Source: Lysobacter lycopersici
GTDB lineage: Bacteria > Pseudomonadota > Gammaproteobacteria > Xanthomonadales > Xanthomonadaceae
Length of the DNA stretch: 64,000 nt
Assembly: GCF_007556775.1 (NCBI RefSeq)
Contig: NZ_CP041742.1
Location: forward strand, 124,001 to 188,000
Direction of reading: 5' to 3'
The translations under genes were made by a program, and so were the position numbers. Numbering within the stretch: the stretch's first letter is position 1; each line of letters opens with the position of its first letter. Below are positions 46,371 through 55,884 of this stretch, piece by piece. The notes under the pieces are model-generated. The model did not search any database, was not told where the DNA came from, and was given only the letters and a program-made list of their open reading frames with translations.

Positions 46371-47255
46371 TCAGTACAAGGTGCCGGCGTTGACGATCGG
46401 CTGCGTGCTGCGCTCGCCGCACAGCACGACCAGCAGGTTGCTGACCATCTGCGCCTTGCGCTCCTCATCGAGTTGCACCACGCCGTTCTTCTGCAGTTCG
46501 GCCAGCGCCATCTCGACCATCCCGACCGCGCCCGCCACGATCCGCGTGCGCGCGGCGATGATCGCGTTGGCCTGCTGGCGCTGCAGCATCGCCTGCGCGA
46601 TTTCCGGCGCGTAGGCGAGGTGGCTGATGCGCGCGTCCAGCACCTGCACGCCGGCATCGGCGAGGCGTTCGGCCAGTTCGTCCTTGAGGTGCTGCGAGAT
46701 TTCGGTCGCGTGGCTGCGCAGCGCGACCTGGCCTTCCTCGTGCTGGTCGTAGGGGTAGCTGGTCGCCATCGTGCGCAGCGCCGATTCGGACTGGATGTGG
46801 ACGAAGCTCTCGTAGTCGTCGACGTTGAACACCGCCTCGGACGCGTCCACCACCTGCCACACGATCACCGCGGCGATCTCGATCGGCGAGCCGTCCAGCT
46901 CGTTGACCTTGAGCTTGCCGCTTTCGAAGTTGCGCACGCGCAGCGAGATCTTCTTCTTCGAATAGAAGGGGTTGTTCCAGCGCAGGCCGTTGGCCTTGAC
47001 CGTGCCCACGTACTTGCCGAACAGGCTGATCACCGCGGCCTGGTTGGGCTGGACCGTGTATAGGCCGATCAGGCTGAGGAAGGCGAGCAGGCCCAGCAGC
47101 AGGCCGCCGACGATGCTGCCGCCGGAGGCGACGCCGGCGTTGTCCGGATCGGGGCCGATGCCGGTCGCGACCAGCCAGACGGCGACGGCCAGCGCCACCA
47201 CGACGCCGAGCAGAAAGGGAATGCCGGACAGGGAACGGATGGGGTTTTCTTTCAT
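46371..47255 (-). CDS. SPFH-domain (band 7) membrane protein
   Basis: A 294-residue protein with two N-terminal membrane segments (about 11-31 and 46-66), then an SPFH domain: [57 protein letters not shown]. The C-terminal helical part has the [20 protein letters not shown] segment of stomatin/flotillin-like proteins. I chose the ATG at 47255. The gene heads the SPFH-RHH-hydrolase operon and may organise membrane microdomains. Confidence 0.9.
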   Translation of the reverse strand: MKENPIRSLSGIPFLLGVVVALAVAVWLVATGIGPDPDNAGVASGGSIVGGLLLGLLAFLSLIGLYTVQPNQAAVISLFGKYVGTVKANGLRWNNPFYSKKKISLRVRNFESGKLKVNELDGSPIEIAAVIVWQVVDASEAVFNVDDYESFVHIQSESALRTMATSYPYDQHEEGQVALRSHATEISQHLKDELAERLADAGVQVLDARISHLAYAPEIAQAMLQRQQANAIIAARTRIVAGAVGMVEMALAELQKNGVVQLDEERKAQMVSNLLVVLCGERSTQPIVNAGTLY

Positions 47256-47289
47256 GTGCGTTTCTCGCCGCCCGGAATGGGCGCGAGAG

Positions 47290-47308
47290 AATGATATCGA
47301 ATTGATAT
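47290..47308. promoter_or_regulatory. Perfect palindromic operator candidate upstream of the SPFH operon
   Basis: TGATATC GAATT GATATCA has perfect 7-bp inverted arms. It lies 34 bases before the SPFH ATG in an AT-rich patch that stands out from its surroundings. A ribbon-helix-helix protein is encoded in the operon and is the natural candidate for autoregulation. Confidence 0.55.
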
Positions 47309-47340
47309 CAGAATTCAAGAGCCGGGATCAGCCGCCCCAA

Positions 47341-48264
47341 TCAATCTCCAGCGGGATCGAGGTAAAAGATCGGGGCCGGCCGGAATTCGCCACTGGCGTA
47401 AAGCCCGGCGCCGTTCGCCGACCAGGCCAGGGCTTCGGCCTGCGGCAGCAGCGCCGGCAGGGGCTCGATCCGCGGCTTGCGCGCGACCACCTGTGCCCAG
47501 GTTTCGCCGGTCTTGCGCGGGTAGAACAGCACGTCCTGGTAGGTGAGGACGGCCAGGGTGCGGCCATCCGGCGACACGTCGGCGGCGGTGACCTGACCGA
47601 CCAGCCGCGCGGCCTTCGGGCGATCGCGCAGCGACTGCGCATCGGCCTGCGGCACGCCGGCGAGGCTGCCGATCCGGCGCGCGACCACGGTCGCGCCGGC
47701 GGCAGGCCGCAGCGGCACTTCGAACAATTCCGGCGGATGCCGTTTCTTCGAAATCAGCAGCACCTTGCCAGCGGCCGCGTCGACGAACGCCGCCTCGCAG
47801 TCGCGCGGGCCGTCGGGCCAGCGGAACGACACCGACCACGCCGGGCGCAGCGCCGTGTCCTCCAGCGATGCCGGTTCCTCGACCACGTGCAATTGCAGCG
47901 TGCGGCGCAGGCCACCGTTGTCGCCGGTGTCCGCGATCAGGATGTAGTGCTTGCCGTCTAGGTCGAACGCGTCGAGGTCTTCCCAGTCGGTGTTCGCCAC
48001 GCCTTCCACTCGGTCGCTCGCGAGGAGGCTGCCGCGTGGGCTCACCGCATACAGCACCGGCGTGTTGCCGCCATCGTTCTCCACCCACAGCACGTCCGTG
48101 AGGCGGCGTGATGCGGCCATGCCGCTCACTTCGCCGAGAGCGTCGTCGACCATCAGCCCGGACAGGCGCGCGAACGGCTCGCGTTCGTCGCCGCAACCGG
48201 CGAGCAGCGCGAGCGCGAGCGCGCAGGCGGGGCATCCGATGCGGGGGAAGGTGGATCGGCGCAT
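47341..48264 (-). CDS. Lipoprotein, probable beta-propeller
   Basis: A 307-residue protein with a lipoprotein signal (CPACALALALLAGCGDE; lipidated Cys in LLAGC). Blade-like repeats follow: SGMAASRRLTDVLWVENDGG, LDAFDLDGKHYILIADTGDN, VTAADVSPDGRTLAVLTYQD and ALAWSANGAGLYASGE. The ADTGDN and VSPDGRTLA forms suggest a phytase- or SdiA-regulated-like propeller of unknown function. Start at ATG 48264 rather than the upstream in-frame codons, which precede no signal peptide. Confidence 0.8.
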   Translation of the reverse strand: MRRSTFPRIGCPACALALALLAGCGDEREPFARLSGLMVDDALGEVSGMAASRRLTDVLWVENDGGNTPVLYAVSPRGSLLASDRVEGVANTDWEDLDAFDLDGKHYILIADTGDNGGLRRTLQLHVVEEPASLEDTALRPAWSVSFRWPDGPRDCEAAFVDAAAGKVLLISKKRHPPELFEVPLRPAAGATVVARRIGSLAGVPQADAQSLRDRPKAARLVGQVTAADVSPDGRTLAVLTYQDVLFYPRKTGETWAQVVARKPRIEPLPALLPQAEALAWSANGAGLYASGEFRPAPIFYLDPAGD

Positions 48265-48372
48265 GCGCGAAGCATCGCAGATCGGCGCGTCCTGGCGCAT
48301 CCCGTGGTGCGGGTACACTGGTCGCCGAACTTTGCCCGCCGCGGCGCGGTCGAAACCGTGATGCACAAAAAT

Positions 48373-48426
48373 GCCCCTCACCCGCCTTCGGCACCCTCTC
48401 CCCATCGCATGCAATGGGGAGAGGGA
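48373..48426. repeat. CCCTCTCCC-type palindromic repeat
   Basis: Starts CCCCTCACCCGCCTTCGGCA and ends CCCTCTCCCCAT ... ATGGGGAGAGGG. It lies 20 bases before the hypothetical gene at 48447, so its purine-rich right arm is in that gene's leader. Confidence 0.85.
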
Positions 48427-48446
48427 AGGCACAAAAGGATGATCCG

Positions 48447-48827
48447 ATGAACGACAGTACCGGTTACGCCGTGTTCTTCTTCCCGCCCGCGCTCGAGGCG
48501 CTGGGCGATGCGATCAAGCCCTACCTGCAGGAAGGCCCGCTCGGGCCGCACGTGCCCTGCCGCGAAGTGGACACCGCCGGTGCCTTCATCGAGATGACGC
48601 TGGAAGGACAGACCGCGAAGGGCGAGAAGGTCGCGCTCGAATTGATGGTGCCGGGCAGCATGGTGCGCATGATCGTGTCCGCGCACAGCGACAGCGAATT
48701 CGGCTTCTACGTGCGCGGCAAGCCGGCGATGCTGGAGCCGGGCATGACCACGACCGCGGCTGCTTCGCAACCCGCGCCGCAATCCGCGCCGGACGCGGTC
48801 GTGGCGAAGGACGCGCCGAAGTCGTAG
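48447..48827 (+). CDS. Conserved-looking hypothetical protein
   Basis: A 126-residue protein with no signal peptide or membrane segment. It opens TGYAVFFFPPALEALGDAI and has a beta-rich middle (AFIEMTLEGQTAKGEKVALE, GFYVRGKPAMLEPGM) and a low-complexity Ala/Gln/Pro tail. AAAGGAT lies upstream of the ATG. Function unknown. Its stop is three bases from the convergent bpt stop. Confidence 0.65.
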   Translation: MNDSTGYAVFFFPPALEALGDAIKPYLQEGPLGPHVPCREVDTAGAFIEMTLEGQTAKGEKVALELMVPGSMVRMIVSAHSDSEFGFYVRGKPAMLEPGMTTTAAASQPAPQSAPDAVVAKDAPKS

Positions 48828-48830
48828 CGT

Positions 48831-49583
48831 TCAGCGCTCCGATCCGACTTCGACGACCGGACCGTTGTCGAACTCCAGCCGCTTCCATTGCCGCCCGTCG
48901 AATCCCTCCAGCGGCGCGAAACGGCGCTTGTAGTCCATCTTGTCGTGGCCGGCGATCCAGTAGCCGAGGTAGAGGTGGCTGCGCGCGTCGCGCGCGGCCC
49001 ATTCGAGTTGCCTGAGGATCGCGAGCGTGCCGAGTCCGCGCGCGGATTCGTCGGGATCGTAGAAGGTGTAGACCGCCGACAGCGCATCGGGCACGAGGTC
49101 GGTGACCGCGACCGCGAGCAGGCGATGGTTTTCGGCTTCGCGCAATTCCAGGAAGCGCCCGTCCGACCAGCTGCCGACGAGGAACTGGTCGAACTCGGCG
49201 GAGCCGTGGTCGTCCATGCCGCCGCCGGGGTGGCGCGCGCGCAGGTAGCGCTGGTACAGCGCGATGTGTTCGTCGCGGCGTTCGGCGGGCAATACACGCG
49301 CGATGACATCGGCGTTGCGCGCGAGGCAGCGGCGCTGGCCGCGATCCGGACGGAAACCGGCGACGGGGATGCGCACCGCGACGCAGGCCCGGCAGCCGTG
49401 GCAGTGCGGGCGATAGACGATGCCGCCGGAACGACGGAAGCCCCAGCCCAGCGCGACCGGATAGGCCTGCGCCAGGCGCGGGTCGCGCGGATCGATGACG
49501 AGGTCGCGGGCGATGCGCTCGGGGAAATACCCGCAGACGTGGTCACCGGTGTGGAACACGCGCAGTTGTTCGGTTTCGCGCAT
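48831..49583 (-). CDS. bpt: Aspartate/glutamate leucyltransferase (arginyltransferase family)
   Basis: Bpt/Ate transfers an amino acid from charged tRNA to N-terminal acidic residues, marking proteins for ClpAP. The 250-residue protein has the family's N-terminal cysteine pattern ([13 protein letters not shown], then [18 protein letters not shown]) and the C-terminal GNAT-like core with [16 protein letters not shown] and [15 protein letters not shown]. The bacterial length and pattern suit the leucyltransferase Bpt. Confidence 0.93.
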   Translation of the reverse strand: MRETEQLRVFHTGDHVCGYFPERIARDLVIDPRDPRLAQAYPVALGWGFRRSGGIVYRPHCHGCRACVAVRIPVAGFRPDRGQRRCLARNADVIARVLPAERRDEHIALYQRYLRARHPGGGMDDHGSAEFDQFLVGSWSDGRFLELREAENHRLLAVAVTDLVPDALSAVYTFYDPDESARGLGTLAILRQLEWAARDARSHLYLGYWIAGHDKMDYKRRFAPLEGFDGRQWKRLEFDNGPVVEVGSER

Positions 49584-49690
49584 GAACGGAGTCTAGCGCT
49601 GCGCGGTCGCGCTGGTCGCGACGGTCAACCGCCACCCGGCCGGGGCGTTTACCGTGGCAGGCGACGCCCCCCGTCGCCACGAGGATCACG

Positions 49691-50314
49691 ATGAAAAACC
49701 CCATGCCCCATCCCCGCGCGCTGCTGGCGCTCGCGTTCGCCGCCGTACTCGCATCGACCGCTGCCTGCGCGCAGCAGGCGGCCACGCCCTCGACCTCCAC
49801 CGACGCCCCGCGCCAGCGGCTCGACGCCAACGGCGATGGCATGATCGACAAGAGCGAAGCGGCCAAGGCCCCGCGCCTCGCGCAGAAGTTCGACCAGCTC
49901 GATACGAATCACGACGGTCGCTTGACCGCGGACGAATTACCGCACGGCCAACGTGGCGATCGCGGCGGACGCGATGGAAACGATGGCTCCGGCGGCGGCA
50001 TGCACGAGCGCATGATGCAGCTCGACACCGACCACGATGGCCGCATCAGCAGCAAGGAAGCAGCGGCGAAGCCGGAACTGGCGCAGCGTTTCGCCCAGAT
50101 GGATTCCAACCACGACGGATTCCTCGATCGCAGCGACTTCGAGGCGCGCAGGCAACAGAAGCGCGATGAGTGCTTCGCGAACGCGGATGCGGACAAGGAC
50201 GGAAAGTTGAGCCGCAGCGAGTACGACAGCGCGCACCAGCAGTGCCAATCGCACGGGGGCATGCGCGGTCCGCGCGGCGGCGGCGACACGCCTACGCCCC
50301 CGCCCGCGGGCTGA
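49691..50314 (+). CDS. EF-hand calcium-binding exported protein
   Basis: A 207-residue protein with a signal peptide ending ASTAACAQQ, possibly a lipoprotein (Cys26). Five EF-hand loops are visible: DANGDGMIDKSE, DTNHDGRLTADE, DTDHDGRISSKE, DSNHDGFLDRSD and DADKDGKLSRSE, each with acidic residues at the calcium-coordinating positions. GAGGAT precedes the ATG. Its role (calcium storage or sensing in the periplasm) is unknown. The stop codon directly abuts that of the convergent gene. Confidence 0.9.
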   Translation: MKNPMPHPRALLALAFAAVLASTAACAQQAATPSTSTDAPRQRLDANGDGMIDKSEAAKAPRLAQKFDQLDTNHDGRLTADELPHGQRGDRGGRDGNDGSGGGMHERMMQLDTDHDGRISSKEAAAKPELAQRFAQMDSNHDGFLDRSDFEARRQQKRDECFANADADKDGKLSRSEYDSAHQQCQSHGGMRGPRGGGDTPTPPPAG

Positions 50315-51121
50315 TCAGCGCGGTTTCGGCTGCGCCTCGGCGACGAAGCTCCACTGGCCGTCGTCGAGGCGCAGGTCGTAAGTACGGTCTTGCGGTTGCA
50401 GCGGTTGTTCCGTGCGCCGCAGGACCACGCTGCCGCCTTCGGGCGTGCGCACGTAGTCGCGCAGCGCGAGCAGGATCGCCGGCTGTTTCGTCGCACGGAC
50501 GCTGATGCCACCGACGTCCTGCACGCAGGCCGACAGCGGCGCGACCCGCGCATCCGCCTTCGCCAACCGCGCGAGCATGTCCGGCGACGGATCATTTCCA
50601 CCAAGACCGATGCAGGCGGTGCGGTCGCCGAGGTCGGCGAGTTCGCCGAGCAACAGCAATTCCGCCATGCGATCGGGCAATGCAGCCGGAAGCGGTGAAT
50701 CGACGGTCGCGGTCGAAATCGGCGCCTTCGGTTTCGAGGCATGCCGCACCGTGAAGCTGCCGACCGCCACCGCAATGGCAATCGCCGCGAGCAGCACCAA
50801 CTTCAGTCGCCCGCTGCGCTTGCGCGGCTTCGAGTCTTCGCCATCCCCCGCGGGCAGGTAGCTGTCGAGCGGCGTGCGGGTGGAATCGAGCAGGCCGGCG
50901 CCGCGCATCAGTTCGCGCGCACGCGGCTGGTCCTCGGCGTTGACGATCCACACCGCCGGTTCCGGCCCTTCGCGCGCGTCGTCGCGATAGCTGAAATTGC
51001 CGCGGATCGCGCCGCGGTAGGAACGCCCGTCGGTGATGCGCACCTCGATGCCGTGTCCTTCGAGCAGGCGCGCGACGCCTTCGACGTTTTCCAGCCGCGG
51101 GCTGGCGAAGATGCGGCGCAT
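50315..51121 (-). CDS. DUF2007 domain protein with membrane anchor
   Basis: A 268-residue protein. The N-terminal 75 residues are a DUF2007 (signal-transducing protein-like) domain: RLENVEGVARLLEGHGIEVRI and WIVNAEDQPRARELM. A basic stretch and one membrane helix at about 107-123 follow, then an exported C-terminal domain of about 120 residues with two cysteines. The ATG is one base after the tesB stop (TGACATG), so translation is coupled. Confidence 0.8.
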   Translation of the reverse strand: MRRIFASPRLENVEGVARLLEGHGIEVRITDGRSYRGAIRGNFSYRDDAREGPEPAVWIVNAEDQPRARELMRGAGLLDSTRTPLDSYLPAGDGEDSKPRKRSGRLKLVLLAAIAIAVAVGSFTVRHASKPKAPISTATVDSPLPAALPDRMAELLLLGELADLGDRTACIGLGGNDPSPDMLARLAKADARVAPLSACVQDVGGISVRATKQPAILLALRDYVRTPEGGSVVLRRTEQPLQPQDRTYDLRLDDGQWSFVAEAQPKPR

Positions 51122-51122
51122 G

Positions 51123-52004
51123 TCAGGCCTTCTTGTCCGGAACCACGCGGATCATGCCTTCCTGCACCGTGCTCGCGACCAGCCGGCCGTCGCGGTCGTA
51201 GATGAGGCCGCGTGCGAGGCCGCGCGCGTTCTGCGCGGTCGGGCTGTCGATGGCGTACAGCAGCCAGTCGTCGGCACGGAACGGGCGGTGGAACCACAAC
51301 GCATGGTCGAGCGAGGCCATCGCCACGTTCGGCTGGTAGTAGCTGATGCCGTGCGGGAAAGTCGCGGTGCCGAGCAACTGGAAATCCGACGCATACGCGA
51401 GCAGCGCGCGATGCAGTTCGGGCGCGTCGCCGACCTTTTCCGAGAGGCGGAACCACACCTGCTGGAACGGCGGGCGCTTGGTCGGATTGAGTTCGTCGCG
51501 CGGATAGATGTGGCGGAACTCGAACGGGCCGGTGCGGTCGAGCCAGCGCTGGACCTTGGTCGGCAGTTTCGCCAGCACGTCGAGCGGGATCGCCGGCGCC
51601 GGGGCGAGGTCCTCCGGTTTCGGAACTTCGGGCATGGACATCTGGTGTTCGACGCCTTGTTCCTCCTGCTGGAACGAGGCGGCGCAGAAGAAGATGACCT
51701 GGCCGTGCTGGATCGCGGTGACGCGGCGCACGGAGAAGCTGCCGCCGTCGCGGGTGCGGTCGACGTTGTAGACGATGGGGTGTTCGATGTCGCCGGCGCG
51801 CAGGAAGTAGGCGTGCAGGGAATGCGCGGCGCGCGGTTCGCCGGCCGAATCCATCGTCGCCTGCGCGGCGGACAGCGCCTGGCCGAGGACCTGGCCGCCG
51901 AAGACGTATTTGGTGCCGATGTCGCGGCTCTGGCCGCGGAACAGGTTGTCCTCCAGCCGTTCCAGCGACAGCAGGTCGATCAGTTCGGAGACCGGGGAGG
52001 TCAT
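51123..52004 (-). CDS. tesB: Acyl-CoA thioesterase II
   Basis: TesB hydrolyses medium- and long-chain acyl-CoA to free acid and CoA. The 293-residue double-hotdog protein has FGGQVLGQALSAAQAT, SLHAYFLRAGD, and the C-terminal catalytic block MASLDHALWFHRPFRADDW with the Asp and a GLIYDRDGRLVAS motif with Gln/Thr partners nearby. A reverse-strand TATACT at 52031-52036 lies 26 bases before the ATG and is a likely -10. Confidence 0.95.
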   Translation of the reverse strand: MTSPVSELIDLLSLERLEDNLFRGQSRDIGTKYVFGGQVLGQALSAAQATMDSAGEPRAAHSLHAYFLRAGDIEHPIVYNVDRTRDGGSFSVRRVTAIQHGQVIFFCAASFQQEEQGVEHQMSMPEVPKPEDLAPAPAIPLDVLAKLPTKVQRWLDRTGPFEFRHIYPRDELNPTKRPPFQQVWFRLSEKVGDAPELHRALLAYASDFQLLGTATFPHGISYYQPNVAMASLDHALWFHRPFRADDWLLYAIDSPTAQNARGLARGLIYDRDGRLVASTVQEGMIRVVPDKKA

Positions 52005-52030
52005 GCGCGGCTCGCGGGAAGGGGCGCGTC

Positions 52031-52036
52031 AGTATA
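52031..52036 (-). promoter_or_regulatory. Candidate -10 box of tesB
   Basis: Reverse-strand TATACT, 26 bases from the tesB ATG; -35 not evident. Confidence 0.4.
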
Positions 52037-52125
52037 CGGGGCGGCGCGGGTCGGATCGCAGCCGGATCCGGGTTTGCAGGGTAGGATCACGGAATATCCC
52101 TGTGCATCGTGATCGTTTGTTGTCT

Positions 52126-52554
52126 ATGAAGATATTTCAGGCCTTGGAAGCAGAATATTCGGCGATCCGTTCCTTGAATTCGGATGTCGGAGATATTGCC
52201 TCAAGGATTTTTGCCAATGCGTTCTTGGCCGCCCAACTAGCCCCTGTGTTTTATTCCTTTCTGCTGCGGGCCGGACTTTCCCAAGGCCGTGGTGTTTTCT
52301 TGATTGCCAGCGGAGTCTCGTTCGCGATTACATATGCCGTTGTGAAAATAAAAGGACGTGATTCCGGCGATACCAAGATTTTACTGCGACCGAATGCTGA
52401 TAAGCGCGAGCGGCTCATCCTTGTCGCCTTCTTGATCGCATTCCCCATCGTAGTGACTGTTGCTTCAGTTCACTCACCGTGGCTCGGCGCGATTGTTTAC
52501 GTCCTTGTTTCTTCGATTCCATTGCAACGGTGGCTGGCTCCCAGAGCCGAGTAA
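52126..52554 (+). CDS. Membrane protein of unknown function in an AT-richer patch
   Basis: A 142-residue protein with three or four hydrophobic segments (about 34-50, 57-74, 98-114 and 118-135). Base composition is near half G+C by eye and codons ending in A or T are common (ATA, TTT, ATT), unlike the neighbours. No Shine-Dalgarno site is seen before the ATG. No family is recognised; the gene is probably a recent acquisition. Confidence 0.6.
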   Translation: MKIFQALEAEYSAIRSLNSDVGDIASRIFANAFLAAQLAPVFYSFLLRAGLSQGRGVFLIASGVSFAITYAVVKIKGRDSGDTKILLRPNADKRERLILVAFLIAFPIVVTVASVHSPWLGAIVYVLVSSIPLQRWLAPRAE

Positions 52555-52573
52555 GTCGCCTTCGATCTTGGAC

Positions 52574-53149
52574 TTACGGCTTCAACCGCTCCAGCTTCAC
52601 CTGCCGCATCACTTCCGGCCACGGGAACAGCGGGCCCGGATCCAGTTTGCGCGCGACGAGGATGTTCGGGTCGTCGAAGGCGGTTTCCTGGTCACGGTCG
52701 AGGTCTTCGTGGCCGGCGATGAAGTGCAGGTTCGGGAGTTCCTTCTGCAATTCCTTCAGCAGCGCGACCAGCGCGTCGATCTGGGCTTGTGGATACGGTT
52801 CGGTCATCGCCTGGTGCTTGGAATCGCGCCAGTAGGGATAGCGCCCGGTGTTGACGAGCTCGATCCCGACCGAGCGCGTGTTGTAGCCGCGCACGTGGTT
52901 GGCGATGCGCTCGGGACGCACGTACATCACCACGGTGCCGTCGCGGTCGATGTAGTAGTGGCCGCTGTTGCCGGTCTGGCTGCCGGAATACAGGATACGT
53001 TCGCCGTATTCGCGCGAAAGCTGCAGCGTCGGCACCTCGGTGCAATGGATCACGACCAGGTCGATCTTCGACAGCGGACGCGGGTCCAGCCGTTCCTCGT
53101 AGGGCAGCGGTTCGAGCAGCACGGGCGGCGGCGGAAGGTCTGGAAGCAC
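52574..53149 (-). CDS. N-acetylmuramoyl-L-alanine amidase (Amidase_2/AmpD-like)
   Basis: A 191-residue zinc amidase that cleaves the bond between N-acetylmuramic acid and the stem peptide. Zinc ligands are His35 (VVIHCTEV), the His in IAGHEDLDRD and the Asp in ARKLDPGPLFPW; YNTRSVGIELVNTG is also family-typical. No signal peptide is predicted, so it is probably cytosolic and recycles muropeptides like AmpD. The start is GTG at 53149, close to a shared promoter with the divergent gene. Confidence 0.88.
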   Translation of the reverse strand: MLPDLPPPPVLLEPLPYEERLDPRPLSKIDLVVIHCTEVPTLQLSREYGERILYSGSQTGNSGHYYIDRDGTVVMYVRPERIANHVRGYNTRSVGIELVNTGRYPYWRDSKHQAMTEPYPQAQIDALVALLKELQKELPNLHFIAGHEDLDRDQETAFDDPNILVARKLDPGPLFPWPEVMRQVKLERLKP

Positions 53150-53155
53150 GGGCCG

Positions 53156-53167
53156 GATGCTAGCATC
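53156..53167. promoter_or_regulatory. Symmetric -10 region serving two divergent, possibly leaderless genes
   Basis: GATGCTAGCATC is a perfect 12-bp palindrome giving TAGCAT on both strands. It is 6 bases before the ATG at 53173 and 7 bases before the GTG at 53149, the spacing of a -10 box for transcripts beginning at the start codon. No Shine-Dalgarno site is present on either side. Confidence 0.45.
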
Positions 53168-53172
53168 GTTGC

Positions 53173-53697
53173 ATGAAAGGGCATTGCATTCTCTCGCACG
53201 GCTTCGAAAGCGGACCGGACGCGACCAAGGTCACCGCACTGGCGGAGGCGGCCGAGCGCCTCGGCTGGAGCCACGAGCGTCCGGATTACACCGACCTCGA
53301 CGCGAAGCGCGAGATGGGCGAACTCGGCGACGTGGCGGCGCGGCTGGAACGCCTGCTCGAACTCGCAGCCGAATGTGCGGCGAAAGGTCCGTTGGTACTG
53401 GCCGGTTCCAGCCTCGGCGCATGGATCTCGGGCGCGGCCTCGCTGCGGGTGCCGGTGCGCGGCTTGTTCCTGATGGCGCCGCCGGTGGCGATGCAAGGCG
53501 CGCTGCCGCTCGATGCCGCGCGCGTGCCGACCTCGATCATCCACGGTTGGCACGACGAGCTGATCCGGGCCGCGGATGTGGTCGACTGGGCGCGCGAACG
53601 CGATGCGCGATTGCTGCTGGTCGACGATTCGCACCGTTTGAGCGATCACGTCGCGGCGAGCGCGGAGGCGTTCGCGGCTTTGCTCGCATCGCTCTGA
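53173..53697 (+). CDS. YqiA-like alpha/beta-hydrolase esterase
   Basis: A 174-residue single-domain hydrolase. The first strand and oxyanion turn are [16 protein letters not shown], the nucleophile elbow is AGSSLGAW (Ser in G-S-S-L-G), and the His is in DDSHRLSD. The size and HGFESGP form fit the YqiA/YcfP group. It lies 4 bases before rlmKL and is probably co-transcribed with it. Confidence 0.88.
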   Translation: MKGHCILSHGFESGPDATKVTALAEAAERLGWSHERPDYTDLDAKREMGELGDVAARLERLLELAAECAAKGPLVLAGSSLGAWISGAASLRVPVRGLFLMAPPVAMQGALPLDAARVPTSIIHGWHDELIRAADVVDWARERDARLLLVDDSHRLSDHVAASAEAFAALLASL

Positions 53698-53701
53698 ACC
53701 G

Positions 53702-55858
53702 ATGAAATTCTTCGCATCCTGCGGCAAGGGCCTGGAGTACCTGCTGGCCGACGAACTGGTCGCGCTTGGCTGCGCGCGCGCCACCGCGACCGTCGCCGGC
53801 GCGAACGTCGAGGGCGAATTGCGTGATGCGCAACGCGCGGTACTGTGGTCGCGGCTCGCGAGCCGCGTGCTCTGGCCGATTTCTGAATTCGACTGCGGCG
53901 ACGAACACGCGTTGTACGCCGGCGTCGCCGAAATCGACTGGACGCGGCACGTCGCCAGCGGATACAGCATCGCGGTCGATGCGCACGTCTCCGGTTCCGC
54001 GATCACCCATGCGCGTTACGCCGCGCAGCGGGTCAAGGACGCGGTGGTCGACGTGCTGCGCGACGCGACCGGCGAACGGCCCGATGTCGATGTCGAATCC
54101 CCGGATGTGCGCATCAGCCTCGTCATCCGCAAGGGCAGGGCGACGCTGTCCATCGACCTCGGCGGCGGGCCTTTGCATCGCCGCGGCTGGCGCGGCGCGC
54201 AGGGCGAAGCACCGCTCAAGGAAAACCTCGCCGCGGCGGTGTTGCTGCGCGGCGGTTGGCCGCAGACCCATGCCGAAGGCGGCGATCTGCTCGATCCCAT
54301 GTGCGGCAGCGGCACGTTGCTGATCGAAGGCGCGCTGATGGCCGCGGACGTCGCGCCCAACCTGCAGCGTTTCGAACGCGCAATGCCGACACGCTGGCTG
54401 GGTTTCGATGTCGAAGCATGGAACGCATTGCTGGCCGAAGCGCGCGAACGCGCCACGCGCGGACTTGCCGCGCTGCGGCCCTGCATCCACGGCAGCGACC
54501 TCGATCCGCACGCGATCCGCATCGCGCAGGCGAATGCACGCGCGGCCGGCGTCGAAACCGACATCGATTTCGCGGTGCGTGATGTCGCCGACCTTCCCGC
54601 GATGGAGAATCCGCGCGGCGTGGTCGTGTGCAACCCGCCCTACGACGCGCGCCTCGCCGCCGATCCCGCCTTGTATCGCGCGCTAGGCGACGCGTTGAAA
54701 CGTGCGGCGCCCGATTGGCGCGCGAGCCTGCTGTGCGGCGATTTCGAACTGGCGAAAGCCACCGGCCTGCGCGCGAACAAGCGCTACCAGCTGTTCAACG
54801 GCCCGATCGAATGCAGCCTGATCGTCTGCGATCCGGTCGCGCCGCCCATGCGCGAGTCCGCCGCACCGCGCGAGCTGTCGGATGGCGCGCGGATGGTCGC
54901 GAACCGGCTGCGCAAGAACCTCGACAAACTCAAGCGCTGGCGCCAGCAGGACGGCGTGGCCTGCTTCCGCGCCTACGACGCCGACATTCCCGAATACGCC
55001 TGCGCGGTCGATGTGTACACCACCATCGGCGACGACACCTGGCTGCACGTGCAGGAATACGCCGCGCCGGCCGAGATTCACGAGGCGACCACGCGCAAGC
55101 GGCTCAACGAATTTCTGTCCGCGCTGCGCGAAGTATTCGAGATTCCGCGCGAGCGCGTCGCGGTGAAGACCCGAAGCACCGGCAAGGGCGGTTCCAAATA
55201 CGGCAACCTCGACCATCGCGGCGAGTTCCTCACGGTCGAGGAAGGCGCGGCGAAGCTCAAGGTCAACCTGTTCGACCATCTCGACACCGGCCTGTTCCTC
55301 GACCATCGCCCGCTGCGCGCGCGCATGGCGCTCGAATCCCGCGGCAAGCGTTTCCTCAACCTGTTCTGCTACACCGGCGCGGCCACGGTGCAGGCGGCGG
55401 TGCAGGGCGCGACGGAGACCACCAGCGTCGACCTGTCGGCGACCTACCTCGAATGGCTGGCCGACAACCTGCGCGAGAATTCCATCGGCGGCACCCGGCA
55501 TCGCATCGTCCAGGCCGACGCATTGCGCTGGATCGAGCTTGACCGCGGCGAATACGACGTGGTGTTCTGCGACCCACCGACCTTCTCCAATTCCAAGCGC
55601 GCCGACGACTTCGACGTGCAACGCGACCACGTGCGCCTGCTGCGCGCCATCGTGGCGCGGCTCGCGCCGGGCGGCGTGCTGTATTTCTCCAACAACTTCC
55701 GCCGCTTCAGGCTGGACGAAGCCGCGATTGCGCAATTCGCCGGGGTCGATGACATCTCCGCCTCGACCATTCCGCCGGATTTCGCGCGCAACCCGCGCAT
55801 CCACCGCGCATGGCGCATCGCCGCGCTTCACGAAACCGCCATCGACGCGCGCGCATGA
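53702..55858 (+). CDS. rlmKL: Bifunctional 23S rRNA methyltransferase RlmKL (m2G2445 / m7G2069)
   Basis: A 718-residue fused enzyme. The N-terminal THUMP domain (about 1-155; [20 protein letters not shown]) binds RNA. The RlmL methyltransferase (160-385) has [13 protein letters not shown] and the NPPY motif near residue 311. The RlmK half (about 430-718) has [15 protein letters not shown] and [10 protein letters not shown] near 623. Both active sites are intact. The fusion is the normal form in gammaproteobacteria. Confidence 0.97.
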   Translation: MKFFASCGKGLEYLLADELVALGCARATATVAGANVEGELRDAQRAVLWSRLASRVLWPISEFDCGDEHALYAGVAEIDWTRHVASGYSIAVDAHVSGSAITHARYAAQRVKDAVVDVLRDATGERPDVDVESPDVRISLVIRKGRATLSIDLGGGPLHRRGWRGAQGEAPLKENLAAAVLLRGGWPQTHAEGGDLLDPMCGSGTLLIEGALMAADVAPNLQRFERAMPTRWLGFDVEAWNALLAEARERATRGLAALRPCIHGSDLDPHAIRIAQANARAAGVETDIDFAVRDVADLPAMENPRGVVVCNPPYDARLAADPALYRALGDALKRAAPDWRASLLCGDFELAKATGLRANKRYQLFNGPIECSLIVCDPVAPPMRESAAPRELSDGARMVANRLRKNLDKLKRWRQQDGVACFRAYDADIPEYACAVDVYTTIGDDTWLHVQEYAAPAEIHEATTRKRLNEFLSALREVFEIPRERVAVKTRSTGKGGSKYGNLDHRGEFLTVEEGAAKLKVNLFDHLDTGLFLDHRPLRARMALESRGKRFLNLFCYTGAATVQAAVQGATETTSVDLSATYLEWLADNLRENSIGGTRHRIVQADALRWIELDRGEYDVVFCDPPTFSNSKRADDFDVQRDHVRLLRAIVARLAPGGVLYFSNNFRRFRLDEAAIAQFAGVDDISASTIPPDFARNPRIHRAWRIAALHETAIDARA

Positions 55859-55884
55859 TCGCGGCCTGACCACGGAACCGACGC

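Noticed and set aside
47290-47318. Upstream extension of the SPFH protein starting at 47318
   Set aside because: The extension is encoded by the TGATATC palindrome region and has no ribosome site; the ATG at 47255 fits the family better.
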